From assembly GCA_036568625.1 (NCBI GenBank), contig DATCSF010000159.1:1-25813 (forward strand): DNA of 25,813 bases. The letters run 5' to 3'. Every line of letters starts with the position of its first letter. The stretch's first letter is position 1. The notes under the pieces are model-generated. The model was not told where the DNA came from, searched no databases, and worked only from the letters and a program-made list of their open reading frames with translations. A program made the translations under genes and the position numbers. This document shows positions 1-8,507 of this stretch, piece after piece. Origin of the DNA: 66-474 sp036568625 (lineage in GTDB: Bacteria; Pseudomonadota; Gammaproteobacteria; Xanthomonadales; Rhodanobacteraceae).

Positions 1-1047
1 GATCGCGCCGGCCGCATCGGCGACCATGCGTTCGGCATCCTGCTGTCGGGCCGTCCACTGGCCGAGGTGCAGGAGATCGCCGAATCACTGCGCAGCAGCG
101 TCGAGGCGGCGATCATCGAGGCCGGCGGCCGTTCCACCAGCCTCACGATCAGCATCGGCGGCAGCCTGCTGGGCGAGAAGAACGCGAAGTCGCAGGTGTT
201 GCTGTCGTTGGCCGACGACGCGTTGCGGGCCGCGTCGGGCCAGGGCGGCAACCGGGTCGACATCCATGATCCCGCGGCCGCCGACAAGGCCGAGGCCGCG
301 CGCCGGCAGCAATGGCTGGACATGATCGACAACGCGCTGGAGCAGGATGGTTTCATCCTCTACTTTCAGCCGGTGGTCAGCCTGCAGGGCGAGGAAGGTG
401 AATTCCACGAAGTGCTGCTGCGCATCCGCGGACCGACGGAAGAAGTGTTGCCCGCGCACTTCCTGCCCATCGCCGAGCGCAATGACCGCCTGCTGGCCAT
501 CGACCGCTGGGTCATCGAGCATTCGATCGCGGCGCTCGCCAGGCGCGGCGCGAAGGCGGCGTCCACCACGCTGTTCATCAAATTGTCCACGCTCACCCTG
601 CACGACGAGAAGCTCGCCGACTGGGTGGATGCCAAACTCGCCGCGGCCAATGTCAAGGCATCGCAACTGGTGTTCGAGGTGCCCGAGGCCAAGGTGATGA
701 CCTGCCTGAAACCCGCCCGCGAGTTCGTCGAACGCTGGCGCAAGAGCGGCGGCGGCTTCGGGCTGGAACAGTTCGGCTCGGGCCTCAATTCGTTCCAGGC
801 GTTGAAACACATCGACGCCGACTACCTGAAACTCGACCGCGCACTCACCGTCGACCTCGCCCACCATTCCGAAAACGAGCTGAAGGTGCGCGAGCTGTGC
901 TCGCAGGCGCACGCCGCCGGCAAACGCACCATGGTCGAATGGATCGAGGAAGCCGCCAGCATGCCGACACTGTTCTCGGCCGGCGTGAACTTCGCGCAGG
1001 GCAACTTCCTGGCCGAACCCTCGTCCGAGATGCGTTCGCTGAGTTGA
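1..1047 (+). CDS. fimX: FimX-like degenerate GGDEF-EAL protein, 5' end outside window
   Basis: The frame is open from the first base, so the gene starts upstream and only its C-terminal 348 residues are visible. The first residues end a GGDEF domain whose active-site loop reads GDHAF (window codons about 7-11) instead of GGDEF. An EAL domain follows, with the signature EVLLR at bases 409-423 in place of EALLR. Other catalytic positions are also changed: the usual NLS is KLS (LFIKLST), and the DDFG loop is EQFG. The final QGNFLAEP block is typical of EAL domains. Degenerate GGDEF plus EVL is the known pattern of Pseudomonas and Xanthomonas FimX, a c-di-GMP-binding effector that controls type IV pilus assembly and twitching. 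Cyclase and phosphodiesterase activity are therefore unlikely, while c-di-GMP binding is plausible. The exact ortholog call is inference, because the N-terminal half is missing. Confidence 0.8.
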   Translation, partial: DRAGRIGDHAFGILLSGRPLAEVQEIAESLRSSVEAAIIEAGGRSTSLTISIGGSLLGEKNAKSQVLLSLADDALRAASGQGGNRVDIHDPAAADKAEAARRQQWLDMIDNALEQDGFILYFQPVVSLQGEEGEFHEVLLRIRGPTEEVLPAHFLPIAERNDRLLAIDRWVIEHSIAALARRGAKAASTTLFIKLSTLTLHDEKLADWVDAKLAAANVKASQLVFEVPEAKVMTCLKPAREFVERWRKSGGGFGLEQFGSGLNSFQALKHIDADYLKLDRALTVDLAHHSENELKVRELCSQAHAAGKRTMVEWIEEAASMPTLFSAGVNFAQGNFLAEPSSEMRSLS

Positions 1048-1114
1048 GTCGCCGCGGGTCGTCGCGACCCCGGCGATCATGGACGATCGCGCGAATACCG
1101 AGCAAACTTGCGGC

Positions 1115-1906
1115 ATGGCCACCGCACCACGCCCCCTCGCCGCCAGCCCACGATTGGCATTCGTCGCGTCCACTTCCGACAAAGCGCGCGCGGCCCGCGA
1201 GCACCTGCAAGACCGCTACGGTGCGGTATCGCCGGATGACGCCGACGTCGTCGTCGCACTGGGCGGCGACGGCTTCATGTTGCGCACCCTGCACGCGCAA
1301 CTCGGGCACGGGCTACCGGTGTACGGCATGAAACTCGGCCGCGTGGGCTTCCTGATGAACCGCTATCTGCCCGACGAGCTTCCGACCCGCATTGCCGCCG
1401 CGCACCCGGCAGTATTGCATCCGTTGGAAATGCACGTCAGGCAGCGCGACGGAGCCGAGGTCGACGCGTTGGCCTTCAACGAAATCTCGCTGCTGCGGCA
1501 GACCAATCAGGCCGCTCACATCGAGGTGGCGTTGAACGACGAGGTGAAGCTGGCCAACCTGATCTGCGATGGCCTGCTGGTGTCGACGCCGGCGGGTTCC
1601 ACCGCGTACAACCTCTCGGCCCACGGCCCGATCCTGCCGCTGGACGCCAACGTGCTGGCGCTCACCCCGATCAGCCCGTTCCGCCCGCGCCGATGGCGCG
1701 GCGCGTTGCTGCCCGCCGCAACACAAGTAGGCCTGCGCACGCTGGAACCCGATCACCGTCCGGTCAGCGCCACCGCCGACTTCCACGAAGTGCGCGACGC
1801 CGTGCAAATCAGCGTCCGCCAGGCGCGCGAACGCGCCATCACCTTGCTGTTCGACCCCGAGCGCAGCCTCGCGCAGCGGATTCTGGACGAGCAGTTCGAG
1901 TTGTGA
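1115..1906 (+). CDS. nadK: NAD kinase (ATP-dependent NAD phosphorylation to NADP)
   Basis: This 263-residue cytosolic enzyme phosphorylates NAD to NADP and so supplies reducing cofactor for biosynthesis. The diagnostic NAD-kinase motifs are all present: LGGDGFML near residue 50, the FNEISLLRQ block, and TPAGSTAYNLSAHGPILPL in the middle of the protein. The C-terminal part includes RPRRWRGALL and SATADFHEVRD. Short length and this C-terminal block match the Xanthomonas type. I chose the ATG at 1115 because homologs begin just before the PRLAFVAS strand. An in-frame ATG at 1079 would add 12 residues of low-complexity sequence, and neither start has a strong Shine-Dalgarno. The gene lies 67 bases after the FimX-like gene in the same direction and may be co-transcribed with it. 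Confidence 0.95.
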   Translation: MATAPRPLAASPRLAFVASTSDKARAAREHLQDRYGAVSPDDADVVVALGGDGFMLRTLHAQLGHGLPVYGMKLGRVGFLMNRYLPDELPTRIAAAHPAVLHPLEMHVRQRDGAEVDALAFNEISLLRQTNQAAHIEVALNDEVKLANLICDGLLVSTPAGSTAYNLSAHGPILPLDANVLALTPISPFRPRRWRGALLPAATQVGLRTLEPDHRPVSATADFHEVRDAVQISVRQARERAITLLFDPERSLAQRILDEQFEL

Positions 1907-1915
1907 GCAATCGAG

Positions 1916-1951
1916 CGAGCCTCGATCGCCTGCGGTTCTCGAGGCTCGTTT
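1916..1951 (+). terminator. Probable intrinsic terminator after nadK
   Basis: A perfect 10-bp stem (CGAGCCTCGA at 1916-1925, TCGAGGCTCG at 1939-1948) encloses a 13-base loop and is followed by TTTG. It begins 9 bases after the nadK stop codon. The T-tract is short, so termination may be incomplete. Confidence 0.6.
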
Positions 1952-2524
1952 GAATGTCAGCATCACGGTGACTGCAAAACGACCCTCAAGAGACAGTCGG
2001 CATGCAGGACTGCCTCAAGCCAGAAGCGGCAGAGTGGACGTTCGTGACGCCCAATGCGGACAGCAAAATTCGAGACCGGCGAAGTATGCCGATCCAGGCA
2101 CGCTGTAGCGCTTGCGCTCGATACCTTGGGGGCCGTCCAGCGGATGCTCGCGGGTGATGCGCCGCAAATTGACAGCGCTGTCTTTCTGGGCGCAGACTGC
2201 ACCCCGCGATTCATTGGGGAATGATCGGTATGAGTGCGGCGCCGTTGTCGTTCGTTGGTGTTGGCAAGCAACCACCAGAGGCCACGAAGCCGGTCGGCTC
2301 GGGTGCGGGTGTGCCAAACCGATCATGTGTGCGACGGGCTTGCGCGCCGCCACTGCGCGTGTTGTAGCGACCGGTCGAGACTGGTGCGCATATTCACCGA
2401 GGTTCCGCGAGGTAGCCGGACGCGTCCCACGCAATGCGCCGGGTGCTCGCGGCGCGCGCGCGATCAGCTTTCGATGACACCCGCGCCCAGAGGCTCGCCG
2501 TCATCACTTCGTGAGTAGAAGAAG

Positions 2525-2547
2525 CGCGCAACGCATTGCGATGCGCG
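2525..2547. promoter_or_regulatory. Candidate operator: 23-bp near-palindrome upstream of the TonB receptor
   Basis: The outer arms CGCGCA and TGCGCG and the inner arms CGCA and TGCG are perfectly complementary. Only the central base and one symmetric pair do not match. The site lies 131 bases before the receptor's GTG start. Its 9-base core (CGCATTGCG, 2532-2540) appears in inverted form (CGCAATGCG) at 2430-2438, with centres 102 bases apart. Symmetry, size and position suit a dimeric repressor or activator of the carbohydrate locus. This is inference; no regulator gene is visible. Confidence 0.35.
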
Positions 2548-2667
2548 TGAGGACTTTGATGGTTCAAGGGGACTTTCGCGCGCTGTGGTGCGCGGTTTTC
2601 GCTTCGTGAAAAAGGAAAGGCGCTGGTCGAGGCCTGCCAAGTGGTGTCACCAATCTTTCCCATCGCT

Positions 2668-2673
2668 GGAGGT
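2668..2673 (+). promoter_or_regulatory. Strong ribosome-binding site that selects the GTG start of the TonB receptor
   Basis: GGAGGT is a consensus Shine-Dalgarno placed 5 bases before GTG at 2679. It favours this start over the in-frame ATG at 2811, which has only a poor upstream sequence. Confidence 0.65.
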
Positions 2674-2678
2674 AAGTC

Positions 2679-5663
2679 GTGAAAAACCACAAGTTGATCA
2701 GGTTGGCGCAGACAAGTGTCGGCCTTGCCGCACTGCGACGTATCGCCGGCGCGAGAGGGCCGGATCCTCGTCAGGTACACGAGGCGGCCGGTCGTGCCAC
2801 TTCGTTGAAGATGCGGGCGCTGGTCTCTGCCTGTGCTGCCGCGTTGCTGTTCGCTGCATCAGGCAATACGGCCTTGGCTCAGGACGCTTCGAATCAGGCC
2901 GGGTCAAAGCCGGCGACGGCCAAGCAGAAGGCCACGGCAGCCAAGGAGGTTGCTGCAGCGAATACCCAGCAGCTCGGTGTCGTCACGGTGTACGGCATCC
3001 GTCAGAGCGTTCAAAGCTCCCTGCATGTCAAGGAAAGCTCGGACGATATCGTCGAAGCGATCTCCGCCGAAGACATCGGCAAGCTGCCGGACGTGAGCAT
3101 CGCCGACAGCCTGGCGCGTCTTCCGGGCCTGGCCACACAACGCGTGAATGGCGAGGCCAGTTCGATCTCGATCCGCGGCCTGTCGCCGGATTTCGCCGGC
3201 ACGACGTTGAACGGCCGCGAGCAGGCGACGATCGGCGAAAACCGCGGCGTCGAATACGACCAGTATCCGGCCGAGCTGATCAACGGCGCGACCGTGTACA
3301 AAACGCCCGATGCCAGCCTGGTCGGCCAAGGGCTGTCCGGCACGGTGGACCTTCACACCATCAACCCGCTGGACCTGTCCAAGCGCACGATGGTGTTCAA
3401 TCTGCGCGGCCAGCACAACACCAACGGCAACCTCAACCCGGGCACCGGCACGGGGACCAGCGGCCACCGACTGAGCTTCTCCTACATCGACCAATTTTTC
3501 AATCACACGCTGGGTCTCGCCATCGGGTTCGCCCAGATCGACCAGCCGGTCCAGGAAAAGCAGTATCAGGCATGGTGGTGGAGCGTGAACAATGGCAGTG
3601 CGGGTGCGACCACGTACTGGGGGGCGCCGTTCACACCTGGAATGCCGGACAACGTGATCTCGCAGGAGGGCATGCAGCTGCGCGCGCAGTCCGAGAACGC
3701 GAAGCGCAATGGCGTGATGGCTGTGCTGGAGTGGGCGCCGAGCGACACGTACTACTCGAAGCTCGATATGTACTACTCGACCTTCAGCAAGCGCAAGTTC
3801 AAAAACGGCGCGCAGTGGTCATCCAGCCCGTGGGACAACGTCTCTTACAGCAACGTGGGCACATCCCCGGCTTCGCCGTTCCCGATCGTGACCTCGGGCA
3901 CCATCAGCGGCATCGCGCCGATCCTGCAGAACGAATACACGAAAGAGACCGACAAGTTGTATTCGATCGGCTGGAAAAACACGCTGTTTCTCGGTGATTG
4001 GACCACCACGCTCGACCTGTCTTCTTCATCTGCCAGAGTAAGACTGCACGACGCCTACCTGTTCAGCGGGTTGTCCGGGGGCGCGTTCACCGACGTGGCT
4101 TTCGTCACGCCATCGGGCAACGGCTATCCGGTATTCACGCCGAGCGCCAACCTCGCGGATCCTGCAACCATGGTCTTCACCGACCCGGATGGCTACGGTT
4201 ACAACGGCCGCGAAGAGTTCGATCGCCAAAGCGACAAGATCAACGCCGTGCGATTGCAGGTCAGTCACCCGCTGGGCTGGATTTTCAGGAGCATGGACTT
4301 GGGTGTCGACTACTCGGACCGCACCAAGACCAAGCACGCCGACGTCAACTTCGCATGGCTGGACGGTAACGGCAACACCCCGGGGACCTACCAGAACCAC
4401 TTCAGCGCACCGCTCGATCCGGCCTTCCTCTACGGACCGACCTCGCTTGCCTACGGCGGCATTCCGGGCATCCTCAACTACAACGTGCTGGGCGCGATGT
4501 ACAACCAGTTCTACCTGACGCCGCAGAATGGCGCGGGCGACTGGAGTCGCAACTACACCGTCGAGGAGAAGGTGCCGCTGGCCTACGCCCGGTTCAACAT
4601 CGAGACCGACGTGGCCGGTATTCCACTGCGCGGCAACGTGGGCGTGCAGGTGGTGCACACCAACCAGTCATCCGATGCGCTGCAGACCGACGCCAACGGC
4701 AACCTGGCAGGCGCGATCCACGGCGGCACCTCGTACAACAAAGTGCTACCCAGCCTGAACCTGGTGGCCGAGCTGGGCGACGGCCAATACCTGCGCTTCG
4801 GTCTGGCCAAGACCATGGCGCGCGGGCGCATCGACGACGAGAAGGTGTCCTCTTCGGCTTGGGTATCCAAGCTGACAGACGGGCCGCAGGCGGGCCAGGT
4901 GGTGTGGTCGGGCAGCGGCGGCAACCCGCTGTTGAAGCCCTATGTTGCGGTCGGTACCGACCTGTCGTGGGAGAAGTATTTCGGCAAGGCCAGCTACGTC
5001 GCGGTGGCGGTGTTCCGGAAGAATCTGCTGAACTACATCTACAACCAGACCATCCTCAATTACGATTTCTCCGGTTACATCAACAACACGCCTACCCTGG
5101 TGCCGACGAGCCCCTACGGCTCCTTCACCTTGCCCCAGAACGGTACGGGCGGTTCCATGAAGGGCTTGGAGTTGTCCGGTGGGCTGGAGGGCGGGCTGCT
5201 GACGCCGCTGCTGGAAGGGTTCGGTGTGCTCGCCAACTTCTCGCTGACCAACAGCAATATTCCGACCAGTTCCATCTCGGCGATTCCGGGTGGTCCGACG
5301 ACGCTTCCGGGATTGTCGCGCAAGGTGGGCAACATCGTCCTGTATTACGAGCGCAATGGGTTCTCGGCGCGCGTGGGCTACCGCTACCGTTCCTCGTTTA
5401 CTGGCGAGGCGGTGGCGCTGTTCGACCAACTTGGTTACACCACGATTTTGGCGAACCGGCAGACCGATTTGCAGTTGGGTTACGAATTTTCCGAGGGGCG
5501 CTGGAAGGGGCTGTCGATCCTGCTGCAGGTCAACAATGTGGGGAACTCGCCTGACACCACAGTGCAGGTCGCCGGGCTGCCCAACGGGGTGAGTACCAGC
5601 CGGCCGCTGGAATACGACACCTGGGGGCGCACCTATCTGCTCGGTTTCAGCTACAAGCTCTAG
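2679..5663 (+). CDS. TonB-dependent outer-membrane receptor, Xanthomonas/Caulobacter type
   Basis: This 994-residue protein is predicted to form a 22-strand outer-membrane barrel that imports a large ligand using TonB-ExbBD energy. An export signal is visible around residues 45-69 (ALVSACAAALLFAASG, cleavage near ALAQ), preceded by an unusually long 44-residue N-terminal segment. A probable TonB box (VVTVYGIRQS) lies near residue 106. The plug follows at about 120-240, with the family pattern DIGKLPDVSIADSLARLPG, SIRGLSPDF and TLNGRE. The rest is barrel, rich in aromatic and Gly/Asn residues, ending WGRTYLLGFSYKL. The gene is followed by secreted GH3 and GH30 enzymes in the same direction, so a beta-glucan-derived oligosaccharide is the likely substrate rather than a siderophore; this is inferred from context only. 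The GTG start is backed by a strong ribosome-binding site. Confidence 0.93.
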   Translation: MKNHKLIRLAQTSVGLAALRRIAGARGPDPRQVHEAAGRATSLKMRALVSACAAALLFAASGNTALAQDASNQAGSKPATAKQKATAAKEVAAANTQQLGVVTVYGIRQSVQSSLHVKESSDDIVEAISAEDIGKLPDVSIADSLARLPGLATQRVNGEASSISIRGLSPDFAGTTLNGREQATIGENRGVEYDQYPAELINGATVYKTPDASLVGQGLSGTVDLHTINPLDLSKRTMVFNLRGQHNTNGNLNPGTGTGTSGHRLSFSYIDQFFNHTLGLAIGFAQIDQPVQEKQYQAWWWSVNNGSAGATTYWGAPFTPGMPDNVISQEGMQLRAQSENAKRNGVMAVLEWAPSDTYYSKLDMYYSTFSKRKFKNGAQWSSSPWDNVSYSNVGTSPASPFPIVTSGTISGIAPILQNEYTKETDKLYSIGWKNTLFLGDWTTTLDLSSSSARVRLHDAYLFSGLSGGAFTDVAFVTPSGNGYPVFTPSANLADPATMVFTDPDGYGYNGREEFDRQSDKINAVRLQVSHPLGWIFRSMDLGVDYSDRTKTKHADVNFAWLDGNGNTPGTYQNHFSAPLDPAFLYGPTSLAYGGIPGILNYNVLGAMYNQFYLTPQNGAGDWSRNYTVEEKVPLAYARFNIETDVAGIPLRGNVGVQVVHTNQSSDALQTDANGNLAGAIHGGTSYNKVLPSLNLVAELGDGQYLRFGLAKTMARGRIDDEKVSSSAWVSKLTDGPQAGQVVWSGSGGNPLLKPYVAVGTDLSWEKYFGKASYVAVAVFRKNLLNYIYNQTILNYDFSGYINNTPTLVPTSPYGSFTLPQNGTGGSMKGLELSGGLEGGLLTPLLEGFGVLANFSLTNSNIPTSSISAIPGGPTTLPGLSRKVGNIVLYYERNGFSARVGYRYRSSFTGEAVALFDQLGYTTILANRQTDLQLGYEFSEGRWKGLSILLQVNNVGNSPDTTVQVAGLPNGVSTSRPLEYDTWGRTYLLGFSYKL

Positions 5664-5686
5664 GCAATCCCTGATCAACCCCACCC

Positions 5687-5790
5687 CTCGTCATCCCGGC
5701 GAAAGCCGGGACCCAGTGACTTTCGCACAACCCGCTGGAATGCAAAGGCGCTGGGTCCCGGATATCGCTTCGCGATTCCGGGATGACGAG
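5687..5790. repeat. Palindromic REP-like element between receptor and GH3 genes
   Basis: The ends CTCGTCATCCCGG (5687-5699) and CCGGGATGACGAG (5778-5790) are perfect 13-bp inverted repeats. A second inner pair, CCGGGACCCAG (5706-5716) and CTGGGTCCCGG (5751-5761), is also perfect. Each half folds on its own as well. The left half forms CCCGGC-GAAA-GCCGGG (5695-5710), a 6-bp stem with a GAAA tetraloop. The right half pairs CCCGGA with TCCGGG around ATCGC-TTC-GCGAT. This layout and the GTCATCCCGG core match the interspersed palindromic repeats common in Proteobacteria. In the transcript it could protect the receptor mRNA or weaken read-through into the glycosidases. Confidence 0.85.
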
Positions 5791-5887
5791 CAAAATCAGA
5801 GCTTCCCTGGCGCATGCGGCGCCGGGCGGTGCGACCCGCCCGGCGCTGCGTTGCACCAGGTGGATGTTCCAAACGAGCGAGGTTTGC

Positions 5888-8467
5888 ATGAGAGGTATCC
5901 GTGCCGCGTGGCGCCTGCAGATCGCCCTGGCCGCGGTCGCCTGCGTTGCAGGTGCGCATGCGGCCGATCGGCTTTCGGTGAAAGGCGAGAACGCATCGCC
6001 TGCACCGACGCACTACACCGACTGGCCGGCGATCAGGCCCGACGGTTCCGCCGATCCGGCGCTGGATGCGCGCGCGCGCAAGATCGTGGCGGGCATGACG
6101 CTGGCGCAGAAGGTCGGCCAGATGACCCAGGCCGAGATCAAGTCGATCACGCCGGACGAGATACGCCGGTACTACATTGGCTCGGTGCTCAACGGCGGCG
6201 GCTCCTGGCCGGAACAGAACAAGCATGCCGGCATCGGCGACTGGCTACATCTCGCCGACGCTTATTACGACGCCTCCATGCACACCGACATGGCGGTGAA
6301 GATCCCGATCATCTGGGGTACCGATGCGGTGCACGGCGACAGCAACGTGTTCGGCGCCACGCTGTTCCCGCACAATATCGGCCTCGGCGCAACGCATGAT
6401 CCGGCGCTGATCCGCGCCATCGGCACGGCCACCGCGAAGGCGGTGCGCGCCACCGGGGTCACCTGGGCGTTCGCGCCCACGCTGGCGGTGGCGCAGGACG
6501 TGCGCTGGGGGCGCAGCTACGAGAGCTTCTCCAGCGAGCCGGGCCTGGTGCGTGCCTACGCGCGTGCCTACGTGGAAGGCCTGCAGGGCGACTTCGGGCC
6601 GCACCACGTGATGGCCACCGCCAAACACTTCATCGGCGACGGCGCGACCTGGCAAGGCACCGACCAGGGCGAGGCGCGGGTCGACAGGGCCACGATGATC
6701 AACGTGCACGGTGCCGGCTATTTCGGCGCGCTCGAGGCCGGCGTGCTCAGCGTGATGGCGTCCTACAACAGCTGGAACGACCTGGCCGACGGCGTGAACT
6801 ACGGCAAGATGTCCGGCGCGCCAGCGCTGCTCACCGGCGCGCTGAAGGACAAGATGGGCTTCCGCGGCTTCGTGGTGTCGGACTGGAACGCGATCGGCCA
6901 GCTGCCCGGCTGCAGCAACGCCAGCTGCCCGCAGGCGATCGATGCCGGCATCGACATGGTGATGGTGCCGGACGACTGGAAGGCCTTCATCGCCAACACC
7001 ATCCGACAGGTCAAGGACGGCAAGATCCCGATGGCGCGCATCGACGACGCAGTGTTCCGCATCGTGCGCGCCAAGCTGCGCATGGGTCTGTTCGACAAGC
7101 GCCCGTCGCAGCTGCCCGGCGCCGGCGACGCCAGCCTGTTGCAGGATCGCGCGCTGGCACGTCGCGCGGTACGCGAGTCGCTGGTGCTGCTGAAAAACAA
7201 CCATGGCGTGCTGCCGCTGAAACCCGGCATGAAGCTGCTGGTGGTCGGCAAGAGCGCCGACAGCCTGTCGAACCAGGCCGGCGGCTGGTCGCTGACCTGG
7301 CAGGGCACGGACAATACGAATGCCGACTTCCCCCATGGCGAGACGATCCTTGCCGGCTTGCGTGCGGCCGACGGCGTGGCGAACGTCACCTACAGCGCCA
7401 ATGCGCAGGGCGTAGACCCCAAAAATTACGACGCCATCGTGGCGGTGATCGGGGAGGCGCCGTATGCGGAAACCATGGGCGATATTCCATCCTCGTCCAC
7501 CCTGCGCTTCGGTGATCGCTATCCGCAAGACGTGGCCCTGCTTGAGAGCGTGGCGAAGTCCGGCAGGCCGGTGGTGGTGGTGTTCGTGGCAGGGCGTCCG
7601 TTGTTCGTGAACCCCGTGCTCAACCTCGCCGACGCCTTCGTGATGGCCTGGCTGCCCGGCACCGAGGGCGGCGGCGTGGCCGACATGCTGTTCGCCGGCG
7701 GCCAGGGCAAAACGCGTTACAACTTCAGCGGCACGCTTGCGCGGCCGTGGCCCGGCGTGCCGTGCCCCGACACGACCAAGGCCGGCCCGGCGCGCTGGCT
7801 GTTCACGCCCGGCTACGGGTTGCACTACCCCACGCGGCATGACCTCCCCGTGCTGCCCGAGCACGCCGACGTCAAGTCGTGTGCCGATGCCACAACGCTG
7901 CCGGTGTTCCGCACGTTCGCGGTGGCGCCGTTCGCGCTGTACCTGGCGGACGCCGTGCACGGCGATCATGTGGTGGGTCTCGATCTCAACGGCGAGCTCC
8001 TCTGGCCGCGGGAGCATCCCGTGTTGCGTCTTCGCACCATGCAGGTCAATACCCAGCAGGACGCGAAGGCCATCAGATGGCTGGGTGCCGGTCGCTTCCT
8101 CGCGCGCAGCGCGCGGCCGGTGGATTTGTCGAAGCTCGCGGCCAACCACGCGGCGCTGCAGTTCGATGTGGTGGTCGATACACCTGCGCAAGGCCCGGTG
8201 ACACTGGGCATGGGTTGCGGCAAGCACTGTGGCAGCCACGTCGACCTTGGGCCGATTCTTGCCGGCTATCCGAAAGGCACGCGGCAGAGCGTGTCGATTC
8301 CGCTGGAATGTTTCGCGAAACGCGGCGTCGACCTCGCGCATGTCGACGTGCCGTTCGAGATCGCGGCCGCAGCACCGTTCGCCGCTGCCTTCGCAAATAT
8401 CCGGGTCAGCGCCGCGGCCACCGCCGACCGCCACGATCTTTCGTGCGCGGAAGTGGAGGTGCCGTGA
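5888..8467 (+). CDS. Secreted GH3 exo-beta-glucanase / beta-glucosidase (ExoP-like)
   Basis: This 859-residue glycoside hydrolase family 3 enzyme probably removes glucose from the non-reducing ends of beta-glucan oligosaccharides in the periplasm. A signal peptide spans residues 1-25 or so (LQIALAAVACVAGAHA). The N-terminal barrel domain (about 45-390) contains KHFIGDG and the nucleophile motif GFVVSDWNAI, with the catalytic Asp in SDW. The C-terminal GH3 domain (about 420-640) contains VIGEAPYAETMGD, which supplies the likely acid/base Glu. An extra domain of about 200 residues at the C-terminus resembles the galactose-binding-like domain of marine ExoP exo-1,3/1,4-beta-glucanases. The ATG at 5888 has GAGG at 5879-5882. 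An ATG at 5783 would start inside the repeat element and hide the signal peptide, so I rejected it. The gene is 40 bases upstream of the GH30 gene, in an apparent operon. Confidence 0.92.
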   Translation: MRGIRAAWRLQIALAAVACVAGAHAADRLSVKGENASPAPTHYTDWPAIRPDGSADPALDARARKIVAGMTLAQKVGQMTQAEIKSITPDEIRRYYIGSVLNGGGSWPEQNKHAGIGDWLHLADAYYDASMHTDMAVKIPIIWGTDAVHGDSNVFGATLFPHNIGLGATHDPALIRAIGTATAKAVRATGVTWAFAPTLAVAQDVRWGRSYESFSSEPGLVRAYARAYVEGLQGDFGPHHVMATAKHFIGDGATWQGTDQGEARVDRATMINVHGAGYFGALEAGVLSVMASYNSWNDLADGVNYGKMSGAPALLTGALKDKMGFRGFVVSDWNAIGQLPGCSNASCPQAIDAGIDMVMVPDDWKAFIANTIRQVKDGKIPMARIDDAVFRIVRAKLRMGLFDKRPSQLPGAGDASLLQDRALARRAVRESLVLLKNNHGVLPLKPGMKLLVVGKSADSLSNQAGGWSLTWQGTDNTNADFPHGETILAGLRAADGVANVTYSANAQGVDPKNYDAIVAVIGEAPYAETMGDIPSSSTLRFGDRYPQDVALLESVAKSGRPVVVVFVAGRPLFVNPVLNLADAFVMAWLPGTEGGGVADMLFAGGQGKTRYNFSGTLARPWPGVPCPDTTKAGPARWLFTPGYGLHYPTRHDLPVLPEHADVKSCADATTLPVFRTFAVAPFALYLADAVHGDHVVGLDLNGELLWPREHPVLRLRTMQVNTQQDAKAIRWLGAGRFLARSARPVDLSKLAANHAALQFDVVVDTPAQGPVTLGMGCGKHCGSHVDLGPILAGYPKGTRQSVSIPLECFAKRGVDLAHVDVPFEIAAAAPFAAAFANIRVSAAATADRHDLSCAEVEVP

Positions 8468-8507
8468 GCGGAGCCAGGTCGCAGGCCCATCGCGGGGAGG
8501 GCCGCAC

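Larger units (their letters stand above)
1952..2678. other. 727-base stretch without a convincing gene upstream of the TonB receptor
   Basis: Several short open frames exist on both strands, but none shows a recognisable domain, a ribosome-binding site with a sensible start, or codon use like its neighbours. Base composition is less GC-rich than in the flanking coding regions. The stretch ends with the leader of the TonB-dependent receptor and contains a 23-bp near-palindrome (2525-2547), listed separately. It may hold a decayed gene, a promoter and regulatory sites, or a small RNA; the sequence alone does not decide. Confidence 0.5.

Noticed and set aside
2349..2355. GCCACTG, which resembles the core of cobalamin riboswitches, upstream of a TonB receptor
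   Set aside because: The other conserved riboswitch segments are missing around it, and the downstream genes point to sugar rather than cobalamin uptake.
5783..5887. Upstream ATG that would extend the GH3 protein by 35 residues
   Set aside because: It starts inside the palindromic repeat and would bury the signal peptide; the ATG at 5888 has a good ribosome-binding site.
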